In this document: positions 7,891 through 15,146 of the stretch, one piece after another
Layout of the letters: every line of letters starts with the position of its first letter
Numbering within the stretch: position 1 is the first letter of the stretch
Position numbers and translations under genes: made by a program
The notes under the pieces: generated by a model
What the model was told of the DNA's origin: nothing
What the model saw: the letters and a program-made list of their open reading frames with translations, nothing else
Databases searched by the model: none
From: Parashewanella sp049608225
GTDB taxonomy: Bacteria > Pseudomonadota > Gammaproteobacteria > Enterobacterales > Shewanellaceae
DNA: 17,773 nucleotides
Assembly: GCA_049608225.1 (NCBI GenBank)
Contig: JBMYXI010000068.1
Span: 1 to 17,773 of the forward strand
Direction of reading: 5' to 3'

Positions 7891-10131
7891 ATGCCAATTG
7901 ATTTTATTTCGCAACACATTCAGGCAAATTTATTTAATGAAGGTGAGCTTCAACAAGAAGCTGACAATAAATTCAGTTTAACCTTGCCAAGTGGTAACAC
8001 ATACGAAATAAGCCTTGTTGGCGTGAATCGACTTGAAGATGTGACGTCCAGCGAGCAAGTGAGAGTTACAAGAACGGATAGAGAAAAAGGCAGTCTTGCA
8101 ACAAGAGTGTTGCAAGGCTTGGGCTTGACCAATCGGCAACAGATCCAAAAGTTTTTTACGTTGCGCTCTGGAAAGCTGTATCAACAAACAATGCAAGATA
8201 TAGCGAAACAAAAGCAAACGCAAATGCTTAAGCCACCACGATACAACCCAGATTATCAGGTTAGACAGACACAACCCTACCCAGAGGTACAGCCGTATTT
8301 TCCTGAAATGCAGATAAATCTCAGTGCCCAGCAGCGTGCGGCTCAGTCTTCGAGTGTTAATCATTCCCATATTTCAGCACCGAAACATGACAGGCGTCTC
8401 AATGTTGAGCAACATCATGTTTCAAGTGCACCATCAGCAAATAGCAGAGAGCAAGATAATGTTCTTGATGATAAGTCATTCAAAGCGATCATACCTGCGC
8501 TCAAAGATAAGCCAATCGTTGGTGAAGCAGCATGTAAAAAAATATCTGCTGATCTTGGCGGTAAGTTTGATGCTGATTTTGTTGCGTATATTCTAAGGCA
8601 AGCACAACAGGGGCGGGCGATTTCTAAAGAGCATCGCCCTATCATATTGAAAGTAGTTTCCTATTTACCAAAGAGCATCACAAGAGAAATTCAGGATAAT
8701 TTTAGGCATCTTGATGAGCGCAAGCCCCGTCATGAAATTCTGAAAGAGTTGCTACAACAAGCTCAACCACTTTCAAAGGGACATCATCAGGCGATTGCTC
8801 AACAAATTGAACGCGAGCAGCATGTCGTCCGTGGTGTCACTGGGCAGACAATTGCTAGGACACGGGCAGATTATGTAGAGCATGTGATGAACTTAGTTTA
8901 TCAAAATGAACTTAACTCACCTTCTGAAACCGATCAATTAATTCTTGAAAAAGCAGTGGCATTTTACCCACAGTTACAAGCGCAGTTACCTGAGGTTACG
9001 ACGTCCAGACCTATGGCTCAAGTACAACCAAGAACGCGCCCATCTGTTACAGTTCCTAATACTAACCGCCCACCTCAATCAGTTGCACGTGCCTCTTCTT
9101 CACACATGCAGCAGGTTGCGAAAGCGAGAAAGGCTTCAAATATCCCTGGTTTTATTAACCGCGGTAATATGTGTTTTGCAAATGCAGCGCTAAAACAATT
9201 TATTATTGCAAACCCAAGGCATGTAGAGCCTGTAGCTGTTGCAGGTAGGCATCAAAATTGTGCTGATATGGCGTCAGCGCTGATGCATTTATCGAATACA
9301 TTTTATGCTGTAAGGTTTGGTCAAGCTCAGGCGGAACAGTCCGATCAGGCATTGGAAAATTTTTGGCAAGCAGTAACTAGATTTCAACACACCTCAAGTC
9401 AGCAGCTAAATGCGGATGATAAGGCACTGCAACGAAAATTGAATTCCCTTTTTAATACTGATGGACAGAGACAACAAGATGCAGAGGAATTCGCTACGTT
9501 ATTGACAGAAATCAGCGCTAGTCGACAGGCTTCTCAAGAGCTGTCGACACTGACTACCCGAACAGCAGTAGAAGGTGCTCACAATTATCAAGGAGAAAGG
9601 CTAGGAAGCGCACAAAGTCTTTATCAAGTGAAACTTAATATGGGAACTCAAAAATCATTAACTGAGTGCTTTGAGCCTCAAGTCTCTGAGTTAGACAACT
9701 ATAAATGGGAACAAGCCGGATATAGAGAATTGCCAACCACATTAACGGAAATGCCGAGTAATCCAAATCCTTCTTCATTACAAAAGCTAAAAATTCATAG
9801 TAGTATGTTCAGCTATTCTACAGCAGGTAATATTCGTTTATCTCAAGAATCGAGAGCTTTGATTGGTAATGGTAAGCGACTTAGGTTGCCTATTATGAAT
9901 TCAACGACCAAAGAAGTTGAATCTATTGATTTTAGGATCAGAAGCTTAGTTATGCATTCAGGAGGTAGCTCTGCAGATGTAGGATATTACTATACCCTTG
10001 AGCAAGATGAAAATGGGGATTGGTATGAGCATAATGATTCGAGAACAAGCTATGTTGGAACAAGCATTACTGACTATTTAGCTCAACATAAATCAGTTGC
10101 GCCTTATCTTATCGACTTAGTTAGAGCTTAA
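7891..10131 (+). CDS. USP-type (peptidase C19) deubiquitinase-like protein with an altered catalytic His site
   Basis: A 746-aa protein whose last ~330 residues match the eukaryotic ubiquitin-specific protease fold. The Cys box (G-F-I-N-R-G-N-M-C-F-A-N-A) gives C428 as nucleophile and N423, five residues before it, as oxyanion Asn. The second box Q-Q-D-A-E-E-F is at 528-534. S-L-T-E-C-F (589-594) and a later L-Q-K-L-K-I-H (630-636) match the segments leading to the USP fingers, though no zinc CxxC pairs exist. The His box keeps V-M-H-S-G (687-691) and W-Y-x-x-N-D-S (711-717), but G-H-Y reads G-Y-Y: Tyr699 replaces the catalytic His. The first ~110 residues form a possible small domain. Residues 110-195 are Gln/Pro/Ser-rich linker, and 220-370 hold three helical repeats. 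No signal peptide is present. ATG 7891 has AGGGAT five bases upstream. If exported, it could act on host ubiquitin; activity is uncertain. Confidence 0.85.
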   Translation: MPIDFISQHIQANLFNEGELQQEADNKFSLTLPSGNTYEISLVGVNRLEDVTSSEQVRVTRTDREKGSLATRVLQGLGLTNRQQIQKFFTLRSGKLYQQTMQDIAKQKQTQMLKPPRYNPDYQVRQTQPYPEVQPYFPEMQINLSAQQRAAQSSSVNHSHISAPKHDRRLNVEQHHVSSAPSANSREQDNVLDDKSFKAIIPALKDKPIVGEAACKKISADLGGKFDADFVAYILRQAQQGRAISKEHRPIILKVVSYLPKSITREIQDNFRHLDERKPRHEILKELLQQAQPLSKGHHQAIAQQIEREQHVVRGVTGQTIARTRADYVEHVMNLVYQNELNSPSETDQLILEKAVAFYPQLQAQLPEVTTSRPMAQVQPRTRPSVTVPNTNRPPQSVARASSSHMQQVAKARKASNIPGFINRGNMCFANAALKQFIIANPRHVEPVAVAGRHQNCADMASALMHLSNTFYAVRFGQAQAEQSDQALENFWQAVTRFQHTSSQQLNADDKALQRKLNSLFNTDGQRQQDAEEFATLLTEISASRQASQELSTLTTRTAVEGAHNYQGERLGSAQSLYQVKLNMGTQKSLTECFEPQVSELDNYKWEQAGYRELPTTLTEMPSNPNPSSLQKLKIHSSMFSYSTAGNIRLSQESRALIGNGKRLRLPIMNSTTKEVESIDFRIRSLVMHSGGSSADVGYYYTLEQDENGDWYEHNDSRTSYVGTSITDYLAQHKSVAPYLIDLVRA

Positions 10132-10199
10132 GATCTCGTTTAAATATTGAATTGCCGCTGGGAGTCGCTTTTATCGGGAGGAAATGACATTGTGGCACT

Positions 10200-10229
10200 C
10201 TGCAATTTGCCAATTAATGAGGGTATAAT
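10200..10229 (+). promoter_or_regulatory. recR: Candidate sigma-70 promoter for recR
   Basis: A perfect TATAAT (10224-10229) lies 47 bases before the recR start. The best -35 at 18-base spacing is CTGCAA (10200-10205), a poor match to TTGACA. An independent promoter would make sense because recR here lacks the usual upstream dnaX-ybaB operon partners. Confidence 0.4.
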
Positions 10230-10275
10230 CAAATTACTTTTTAATATTAAAACTTAAAATTCGCTAAGGGATCTA

Positions 10276-10878
10276 ATGAAATTCAGTCCACTCGTTGATG
10301 AACTTATTCAATCGTTAAAATGCTTACCAGGTGTTGGCCCCAAATCTGCTCAACGAATGGCGTTTCAATTACTTGATAGTAATCGCCGCGCAGGCATTAA
10401 ATTAGCAGATACGTTAGCAAAATCAATGAGTGATGTTGGTCATTGCCGTGCCTGTCGTACTTATACCGAAGAAGAGTTATGTCCTATCTGTGCCAGTAGT
10501 AAACGTGGCATAGCCGACACGATTTGTGTTGTGGAAACACCTGCGGATGTATTGGCAGTAGAAGCTGGTGGACACTTTTCGGGTCGATATTTTGTTTTAT
10601 TAGGGCATTTATCGCCGCTTGATGGGATTGGACCTGATGAATTAGGGTTATCACTGCTAGAGCAGCATTTACGCTCAGGCGATATTAATGAACTCATTTT
10701 GGCGACCAACCCCACAGTGGAAGGTGATGCAACCGCGCATTTTATCGCAGACATTGCCGCGAGACATGAAGTGAAGGTCAGCCGTATTGCTCATGGAGTG
10801 CCTGTTGGTGGCGAGCTGGAATATGTCGACAGCACGACATTGGCTTTATCCTTTACTGGTCGCAAGCAACTGTCTTAA
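10276..10878 (+). CDS. recR: Recombination mediator RecR
   Basis: RecR works with RecO (and RecF) to load RecA on SSB-coated single-stranded DNA at gaps and stalled forks. The 200-aa length is that of the family. In order: a helix-hairpin-helix L-P-G-V-G-P-K-S (17-24), a four-cysteine zinc finger C57-x2-C60-x8-C69-x2-C72, a Toprim domain opening I-C-V-V-E-T-P-A-D (about 82-90), and the C-terminal Walker-B-like region ending near G-G-E-L-E-Y. ATG 10276 has AAGGGA about six bases upstream. In most gammaproteobacteria recR closes a dnaX-ybaB-recR operon; here the gene upstream is the USP-like gene, 144 bases away with its own orientation and likely separate transcription. Function is not in doubt. 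Confidence 0.97.
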   Translation: MKFSPLVDELIQSLKCLPGVGPKSAQRMAFQLLDSNRRAGIKLADTLAKSMSDVGHCRACRTYTEEELCPICASSKRGIADTICVVETPADVLAVEAGGHFSGRYFVLLGHLSPLDGIGPDELGLSLLEQHLRSGDINELILATNPTVEGDATAHFIADIAARHEVKVSRIAHGVPVGGELEYVDSTTLALSFTGRKQLS

Positions 10879-10979
10879 CGCCATTCGTATTAAATCACCG
10901 CATCTTTGATTTTCTTTGCAGTCAGCTATGCTTTGCTGGTAGCTGCCATTATCACCAATCATCGGGATGTAGTTATCTG

Positions 10980-11183
10980 ATGAGTAAAGGTGACATATGG
11001 CAATACAGTTTGATGCGCCCCAGAAATATTGGATACGAGGATTGTGTTCGTTTTTTATTGGTAAAAGGTGTCAGTGTGAATTTGCAAACTAAGACAGAAC
11101 CAACCCCACTACTTTTAGCGCTAGAAAATGGACACGAACACATTGTTAATCATATAGAAAAAAATACCAGTAGAGCTTTATGA
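10980..11183 (+). pseudogene. Ankyrin-repeat fragment, probably a decayed gene
   Basis: A 67-codon reading frame whose residues 18-59 follow the ankyrin pattern: G-Y-E-D-C-V-R-F-L-L-V-K-G-V-S-V-N, then T-P-L-L-L-A-L-E-N-G-H-E-H-I-V. That is one and a half repeats, too little to fold alone. The ATG at 10980 has no good ribosome site. A better one (AAAGG 10986-10990, six bases before ATG 10997) opens a different frame that reads M-A-I-Q-F-D-A-P-Q and stops after 31 codons inside the ankyrin stretch. This is what a frameshift between start and repeat would leave. The protein could still be a tiny expressed ORF. It sits between recR and htpG; the rest of 10879-11322 holds no other gene, only the heat-shock promoter of htpG. 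Ankyrin proteins often act on eukaryotic hosts, in line with the nearby USP-like gene. Confidence 0.6.
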
Positions 11184-11226
11184 GGTTGAATTTTTGAACC
11201 CTTGTTTTATTTTTTATATGTTTTCC

Positions 11227-11254
11227 CTTGAAATCAAAATTCTGCACCCCATCT
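11227..11254 (+). promoter_or_regulatory. htpG: Sigma-32 (heat-shock) promoter of htpG
   Basis: CTTGAAA (11227-11233) and CCCCATCT (11247-11254) match the RpoH consensus CTTGAAA-N13-15-CCCCATNT with a 13-base spacer. They lie 69 bases before the htpG ATG, giving a leader of about 60 bases. htpG is a known RpoH regulon member in E. coli, which supports the call. Confidence 0.92.
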
Positions 11255-11322
11255 ATTTATTAACTTAATATTTGTATGCGGCAGTTAGCCGTCGTTTTAT
11301 CAGTTTATAAAGGGTTTATTTC

Positions 11323-13236
11323 ATGTCACAACAAGAAACTCATGGTTTTCAAACCGAAGTAAAACAACTGCTTAATTTGATGATCCATTCTTTATATTCA
11401 AATAAAGAAATCTTTTTACGTGAATTGGTCTCAAATGCCGCGGATGCAGCAGATAAATTACGTTATAACGCGCTAACCAATGATGCGTTATACGAAGGTG
11501 ACGGTGAATTACGTGTCCGTATTAGTGCCGATAAAGAAAAAGGCACAGTTACTATCGAAGACAATGGTATCGGTATGACGCGTGACGGTGTGATTGAGCA
11601 CCTAGGCACAATTGCTAAGTCTGGTACAGCTGACTTTTTCAGTAAATTATCGGGTGATGAATCAAAAGATTCTCAGCTAATTGGTCAATTTGGTGTTGGT
11701 TTTTACTCAGCGTTTATTGTTGCGAAAAAAGTAGAAGTTAGAACTCGCGCAGCAGGTCATAAGGCCGACGAAGGTGTGATTTGGACCTCTGAAGGTGAAG
11801 GTGAGTTCACGGTTGAAAACATTACTAAAAACAGTCGCGGTACTGAAATCATCCTTTACCTAAGAGATGATGAAAAAGAGTTTGCTGATGACTATCGCCT
11901 ACGTTCAATCATCACTAAGTATTCAGATCACATTTCAGTACCAGTTGAAATGTGGGAAGAAGGCCAGCCAGAAAGCGACGGCCCAGATGGTGAAAAAATT
12001 CCTGCAACCGAAGGTGCATGGAAGGGCATGAACAAAGCGACAGCGCTTTGGACTCGCAATAAATCTGACATTACTGACGAAGAATATAACGAATTCTACA
12101 AGCACGTATCTCATGATTTTACCGACCCACTATTGTGGGCGCATAACCGCGTTGAAGGTAAACATGAATACACCAGCTTGCTTTACATCCCGTCAAAAGC
12201 ACCTTGGGACATGTGGAACCGTGACTCTAAACATGGGTTAAAACTGTTCGTTCAACGTGTATTTGTAATGGATGACGCTGAACAATTTATGCCTTCTTAC
12301 TTACGTTTTGTTAAAGGCTTGATTGATTCTAATGATTTACCGTTAAACGTTTCTCGTGAAATCCTACAAGACAATAAAGTCACTCAATCTATGCGTGGTG
12401 GCATTACCAAACGCGTATTAGGTATGCTTGAAAAATTAGCGAAGAATGATGCAGAGAAATACCAATCTTTCTACGCAGAATTTGGTCAAGTGCTAAAAGA
12501 AGGCCCAGCAGAAGATTTTGCCAACAAAGAGCGTGTTTCTGGTTTGTTACGTTTTGCATCAACCAATGAAGATTCCGCAGCACAAACTACGTCGTTAGAT
12601 GCGTATATTGAGCGCATGAAAGAAGGCCAAGATAAAATTTACTATATCGTCGCTGACAGCTATGAAGCGGCGGCCAATAGCCCGCACCTTGAACTGTTAC
12701 GTAAAAAAGGCATTGAAGTATTATTAATGTCTGACCGTATTGATGAGTGGTTGATCAATCACTTAACAGAATACAAAGACAAAAAACTGCATTCTGTCAC
12801 TCGCGGTGATCTAGAGCTTGGTGATTTAGAAGATAAAGAAGAGAAGGAGGCGGCTGAAAAGTTAGCTGAAGACTCTGCGGCATTAGTTGAACGTATTAAA
12901 ACAGCATTAGGCGATAAGGTAAGCGACGTTAAAGTAACGAGTCGTCTAACTGATACGCCAGCGTGTGTTGTGGCAGGTGAAGGCGATATGTCGACTCAAA
13001 TGATCAAACTAATGGAAGCAGCGGGTCAGAAAGTACCAGAGTCTAAGCCGTTATTTGAAGTGAACCCACAACATCCACTGATGGTGCGTTTAGACCAAGA
13101 GCAAGATGAACAAGCGTTTGCTGATTGGTCAGAGCTGCTACTTCAACAGGCACAGCTATCTGAAAAGGGCAGTCTTGCTGATCCATCAAGCTTTATCAAA
13201 CTGATGAACCAAATGTTGATGGCTGGATTGAAATAG
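11323..13236 (+). CDS. htpG: Molecular chaperone HtpG (bacterial Hsp90)
   Basis: An ATP-dependent dimeric cytoplasmic chaperone that remodels clients with the DnaK system and protects cells in heat stress. The 637-aa protein has the full three-domain layout. The N-terminal GHKL ATPase shows E34-L-V-S-N38-A-A-D (catalytic Glu and Mg-binding Asn), D80-N-G-I-G-M (82-85 loop), G-T-I-A-K-S-G-T (95-102) and the lid G-Q-F-G-V-G-F-Y (121-128). The middle domain contains the conserved S-R-E-I-L-Q catalytic-loop region (about 345-350), and the C-terminal dimerisation domain ends in a Met/Leu-rich tail. ATG 11323 follows an AAAGGG site about ten bases upstream. It is transcribed from the sigma-32 promoter at 11227-11254 and stopped by the hairpin at 13259-13288. 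Length is near the E. coli protein (624 aa). Identification is secure. Confidence 0.98.
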   Translation: MSQQETHGFQTEVKQLLNLMIHSLYSNKEIFLRELVSNAADAADKLRYNALTNDALYEGDGELRVRISADKEKGTVTIEDNGIGMTRDGVIEHLGTIAKSGTADFFSKLSGDESKDSQLIGQFGVGFYSAFIVAKKVEVRTRAAGHKADEGVIWTSEGEGEFTVENITKNSRGTEIILYLRDDEKEFADDYRLRSIITKYSDHISVPVEMWEEGQPESDGPDGEKIPATEGAWKGMNKATALWTRNKSDITDEEYNEFYKHVSHDFTDPLLWAHNRVEGKHEYTSLLYIPSKAPWDMWNRDSKHGLKLFVQRVFVMDDAEQFMPSYLRFVKGLIDSNDLPLNVSREILQDNKVTQSMRGGITKRVLGMLEKLAKNDAEKYQSFYAEFGQVLKEGPAEDFANKERVSGLLRFASTNEDSAAQTTSLDAYIERMKEGQDKIYYIVADSYEAAANSPHLELLRKKGIEVLLMSDRIDEWLINHLTEYKDKKLHSVTRGDLELGDLEDKEEKEAAEKLAEDSAALVERIKTALGDKVSDVKVTSRLTDTPACVVAGEGDMSTQMIKLMEAAGQKVPESKPLFEVNPQHPLMVRLDQEQDEQAFADWSELLLQQAQLSEKGSLADPSSFIKLMNQMLMAGLK

Positions 13237-13258
13237 TCATTTAGCTGACTGTGTTAAC

Positions 13259-13288
13259 AAAAAATGGCGGTTTAACCCGCCATTTTTT
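13259..13288 (+). terminator. Rho-independent terminator after htpG
   Basis: A 12-bp perfect stem (13259-13270 with 13277-13288), core ATGGCGG/CCGCCAT flanked by six A and six T, around a six-base loop. The A-run on one side and T-run on the other make it usable from both strands. It separates htpG from cnoX, so cnoX is read by leakage or a promoter not recognised here. Confidence 0.93.
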
Positions 13289-13306
13289 ATAAGCAAGGAT
13301 CGAATT

Positions 13307-14167
13307 ATGTCTAATATTTTGGATCTCACCAAAGAAAATATTCAACAAGTGGTTGATGCTTCAATGAAGCACATTGTTGTTATGGGGTTTGCCTCAAAGC
13401 AGCAACCTGAAAGCTTAGCCTATTTGCAATTACTTGAAACTATCGCTGCTGATAATACCCAGCGTTTTATTTTGGCGAAAGTCGATTGTGATAGCCAAAT
13501 GGAAATCGCCCAATATTTCCAAATTCAAGCTCTTCCCACTACCTTAATTATGAACGAAGGCCAACCGATTGATGGTTTTGCTGGTGTTAAAGAACGCGGT
13601 GAAGTTGTTGCGGCATTAGAAAAGCATCTCCCCGCTATGTGGCAACTGAATGTGAATCACGCAAGAGCCATTCTTGCCAAAGAAGACAAAACCGCAGAAG
13701 AATTAACGCAAGCTTTGGAATTTTTAACCGACGCTTATAAAGAGCAACAAACCGCAGAGGTTGCCTTACCTCTGGCTGATGTGTGTTTATTAATGGGCGA
13801 TAATACGCAAGCTGAAACCTTATTAGCGACCATTGGTCTTGCAGATAAAGACAGTTATTATCAATCATTAATGGCTAAACTCGATCTTGCTAAAGATGCG
13901 GCAAATACCCCTGAAATTCGTGCTTTGCAAGATAAGTTTGATGCTGATCCAAATGATGGTTCTGTCACTATTGATCTTGCCAAAGCCATGCATCAAGTGC
14001 AACGTAATGAAGAAGCGCTGGAGCTGTTATTTGCAGTGCTCAAACATGATATGAACGCTGAAAATGGTGAAGTGAAGCGGATTTTCATGGAAATATTAAC
14101 TGCAATCGGTCAAGGTAATGTGTTAGCGAATCAGTATCGTCGTCGTTTGTATACTTTATTGTACTGA
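13307..14167 (+). CDS. cnoX: Chaperedoxin CnoX (YbbN), thioredoxin-fold plus TPR co-chaperone
   Basis: CnoX holds unfolded proteins and delivers them to GroEL or DnaK; in E. coli it also guards client cysteines from over-oxidation. The 286-aa protein aligns by eye with E. coli YbbN (284 aa) end to end. Residues 1-110 are the thioredoxin fold with R-F-I-L-A-K-V-D-C-D and the cis-proline loop A-L-P-T-T-L; residues ~115-286 are the TPR part ending in R-R-L-Y-T-L-L-Y. The E. coli active-site Cys38 (S-x-x-C) is replaced: the stretch here is F-A-S-K-Q-Q-P-E-S, with Ser36 in that place. The second cysteine, C61 (E. coli C63), is kept. So the protein probably lacks CxxC-type redox activity, but could still form mixed disulfides through C61. 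ATG 13307 has AAGGAT about seven bases upstream. Its place between htpG and adk suits a folding role. Confidence 0.93.
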   Translation: MSNILDLTKENIQQVVDASMKHIVVMGFASKQQPESLAYLQLLETIAADNTQRFILAKVDCDSQMEIAQYFQIQALPTTLIMNEGQPIDGFAGVKERGEVVAALEKHLPAMWQLNVNHARAILAKEDKTAEELTQALEFLTDAYKEQQTAEVALPLADVCLLMGDNTQAETLLATIGLADKDSYYQSLMAKLDLAKDAANTPEIRALQDKFDADPNDGSVTIDLAKAMHQVQRNEEALELLFAVLKHDMNAENGEVKRIFMEILTAIGQGNVLANQYRRRLYTLLY

Positions 14168-14281
14168 TTAACTTATGGTCTTTTATTATCATCTAGCGTG
14201 GTAGCACTTCTCATCGCGTGTCATTTATGCGAAGATCGCTGCCATCAACAAGAACATCAATGCGAAAAGAGGACTCTTGAA

Positions 14282-14926
14282 ATGCGCATTATCCTATTGG
14301 GCGCACCAGGTGCCGGCAAGGGCACACAAGCTCAGTTCATCATGGAAAAATATGGTATTCCACAGATCTCTACTGGAGATATGCTTCGCGCTGCCGTTAA
14401 AGCGGGAACACCACTTGGTCTTGAAGCGAAAAAAGTGATGGATGCAGGTCAATTAGTTTCAGATGAATTGATCATCGGCTTAGTAAAAGAACGTATTGCT
14501 CAAGATGATTGCGCGAAAGGTTTCTTGTTAGATGGCTTCCCACGTACCATTCCTCAAGCAGATGCAATGGCTGACAATGGTATTGATGTAGATTTTGTTA
14601 TCGAAATCGATGTACCAGACGAAGAAATCGTTAAGCGTATGAGCGGACGTCGTGTTCATCCTGCTTCAGGTCGTGTTTACCATGTGGTTTATAATCCACC
14701 TAAAGAAGAAGGTAAAGATGACGTAACAGGCGATGACTTAGCTATTCGTCCTGATGATGAAGAAGCGACCGTGCGTAAGCGTTTGACGATTTACCATGAT
14801 CAAACTAAGCCACTGGTTGAGTACTACGGCAAAGTTGCAGCAGCAGGAAAGACGGTTTATCACAAGTTTGACGGAACTAAAGCCGTTGCTGATGTTAGTC
14901 ATGAATTAGCGACAGTTTTAAAGTAA
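14282..14926 (+). CDS. adk: Adenylate kinase
   Basis: Catalyses ATP + AMP to 2 ADP, balancing adenine nucleotides in the cytoplasm. The start is ATG 14282, preceded by AGAGGA (14268-14273); this gives 214 aa, the standard long-type bacterial length. An open frame extends upstream to 14198 but has no family-like sequence and no ribosome site. The P-loop G-A-P-G-A-G-K-G-T is at residues 7-15. The AMP-binding stretch S-T-G-D-M-L-R follows at about 30-36, then D-G-F-P-R-T (84-89). The LID domain near G-R-R-V-H-P-A-S-G-R carries no zinc cysteines, as in other gammaproteobacteria. It follows cnoX by 114 bases and is closed by a strong terminator at 14957-14982. hemH, often next in related genomes, is absent. 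Confidence 0.98.
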   Translation: MRIILLGAPGAGKGTQAQFIMEKYGIPQISTGDMLRAAVKAGTPLGLEAKKVMDAGQLVSDELIIGLVKERIAQDDCAKGFLLDGFPRTIPQADAMADNGIDVDFVIEIDVPDEEIVKRMSGRRVHPASGRVYHVVYNPPKEEGKDDVTGDDLAIRPDDEEATVRKRLTIYHDQTKPLVEYYGKVAAAGKTVYHKFDGTKAVADVSHELATVLK

Positions 14927-14956
14927 ATCGTTTTGAATATATTGAGCTTTATTCTT

Positions 14957-14982
14957 AAAACCTGCCTAGTGCAGGTTTTTTT
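14957..14982 (+). terminator. Rho-independent terminator after adk
   Basis: A perfect 9-bp stem, AAAACCTGC (14957-14965) with GCAGGTTTT (14971-14979), a five-base loop and a run of seven T. It ends adk transcription 31 bases past the stop codon and isolates the next gene, which therefore needs its own promoter. Confidence 0.93.
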
Positions 14983-15146
14983 ATGTGCGAATGAAGATTA
15001 TCTCTTTAATTACTGTGATATGACTTTCAGAAATCCTGTTTGAAGAACAATTACGCACAACTTGATGTATTTCGATAAACAAATGTTCATAAATGATTTG
15101 GATATAAAATGATAGTATGCTCGAATGAGCCTTAGGACCAAGATGA

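Noticed and set aside
9955..9957. His689 (H-S-G) as the catalytic histidine replacing the lost one
   Set aside because: This His is conserved in ordinary USPs in addition to the catalytic His and lies ten residues before the catalytic position, so it is not the usual general base.
7891..10131. Part of a bacterial ubiquitin-like (Bil/BilABCD-type) defence operon
   Set aside because: Those systems use a JAB-type peptidase with E1, E2 and ubiquitin-like genes alongside; none is present here and this domain is USP-type.
10919..10948. Terminator after recR (CAGCTA ... TAGCTG)
   Set aside because: Only a six-base stem with an 11-base loop and no T-run follows; too weak to call.
14198..14281. 28-codon N-terminal extension of adenylate kinase from GTG 14198
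   Set aside because: The extra sequence is not seen in the family, lacks a ribosome site, and AGAGGA directly precedes ATG 14282.
15086..15118. Sigma-70 promoter for the 492-aa gene (TTCATA ... TATAAA)
   Set aside because: Spacing is 11 bases, too short; other pairings in this AT-rich stretch are equally poor.
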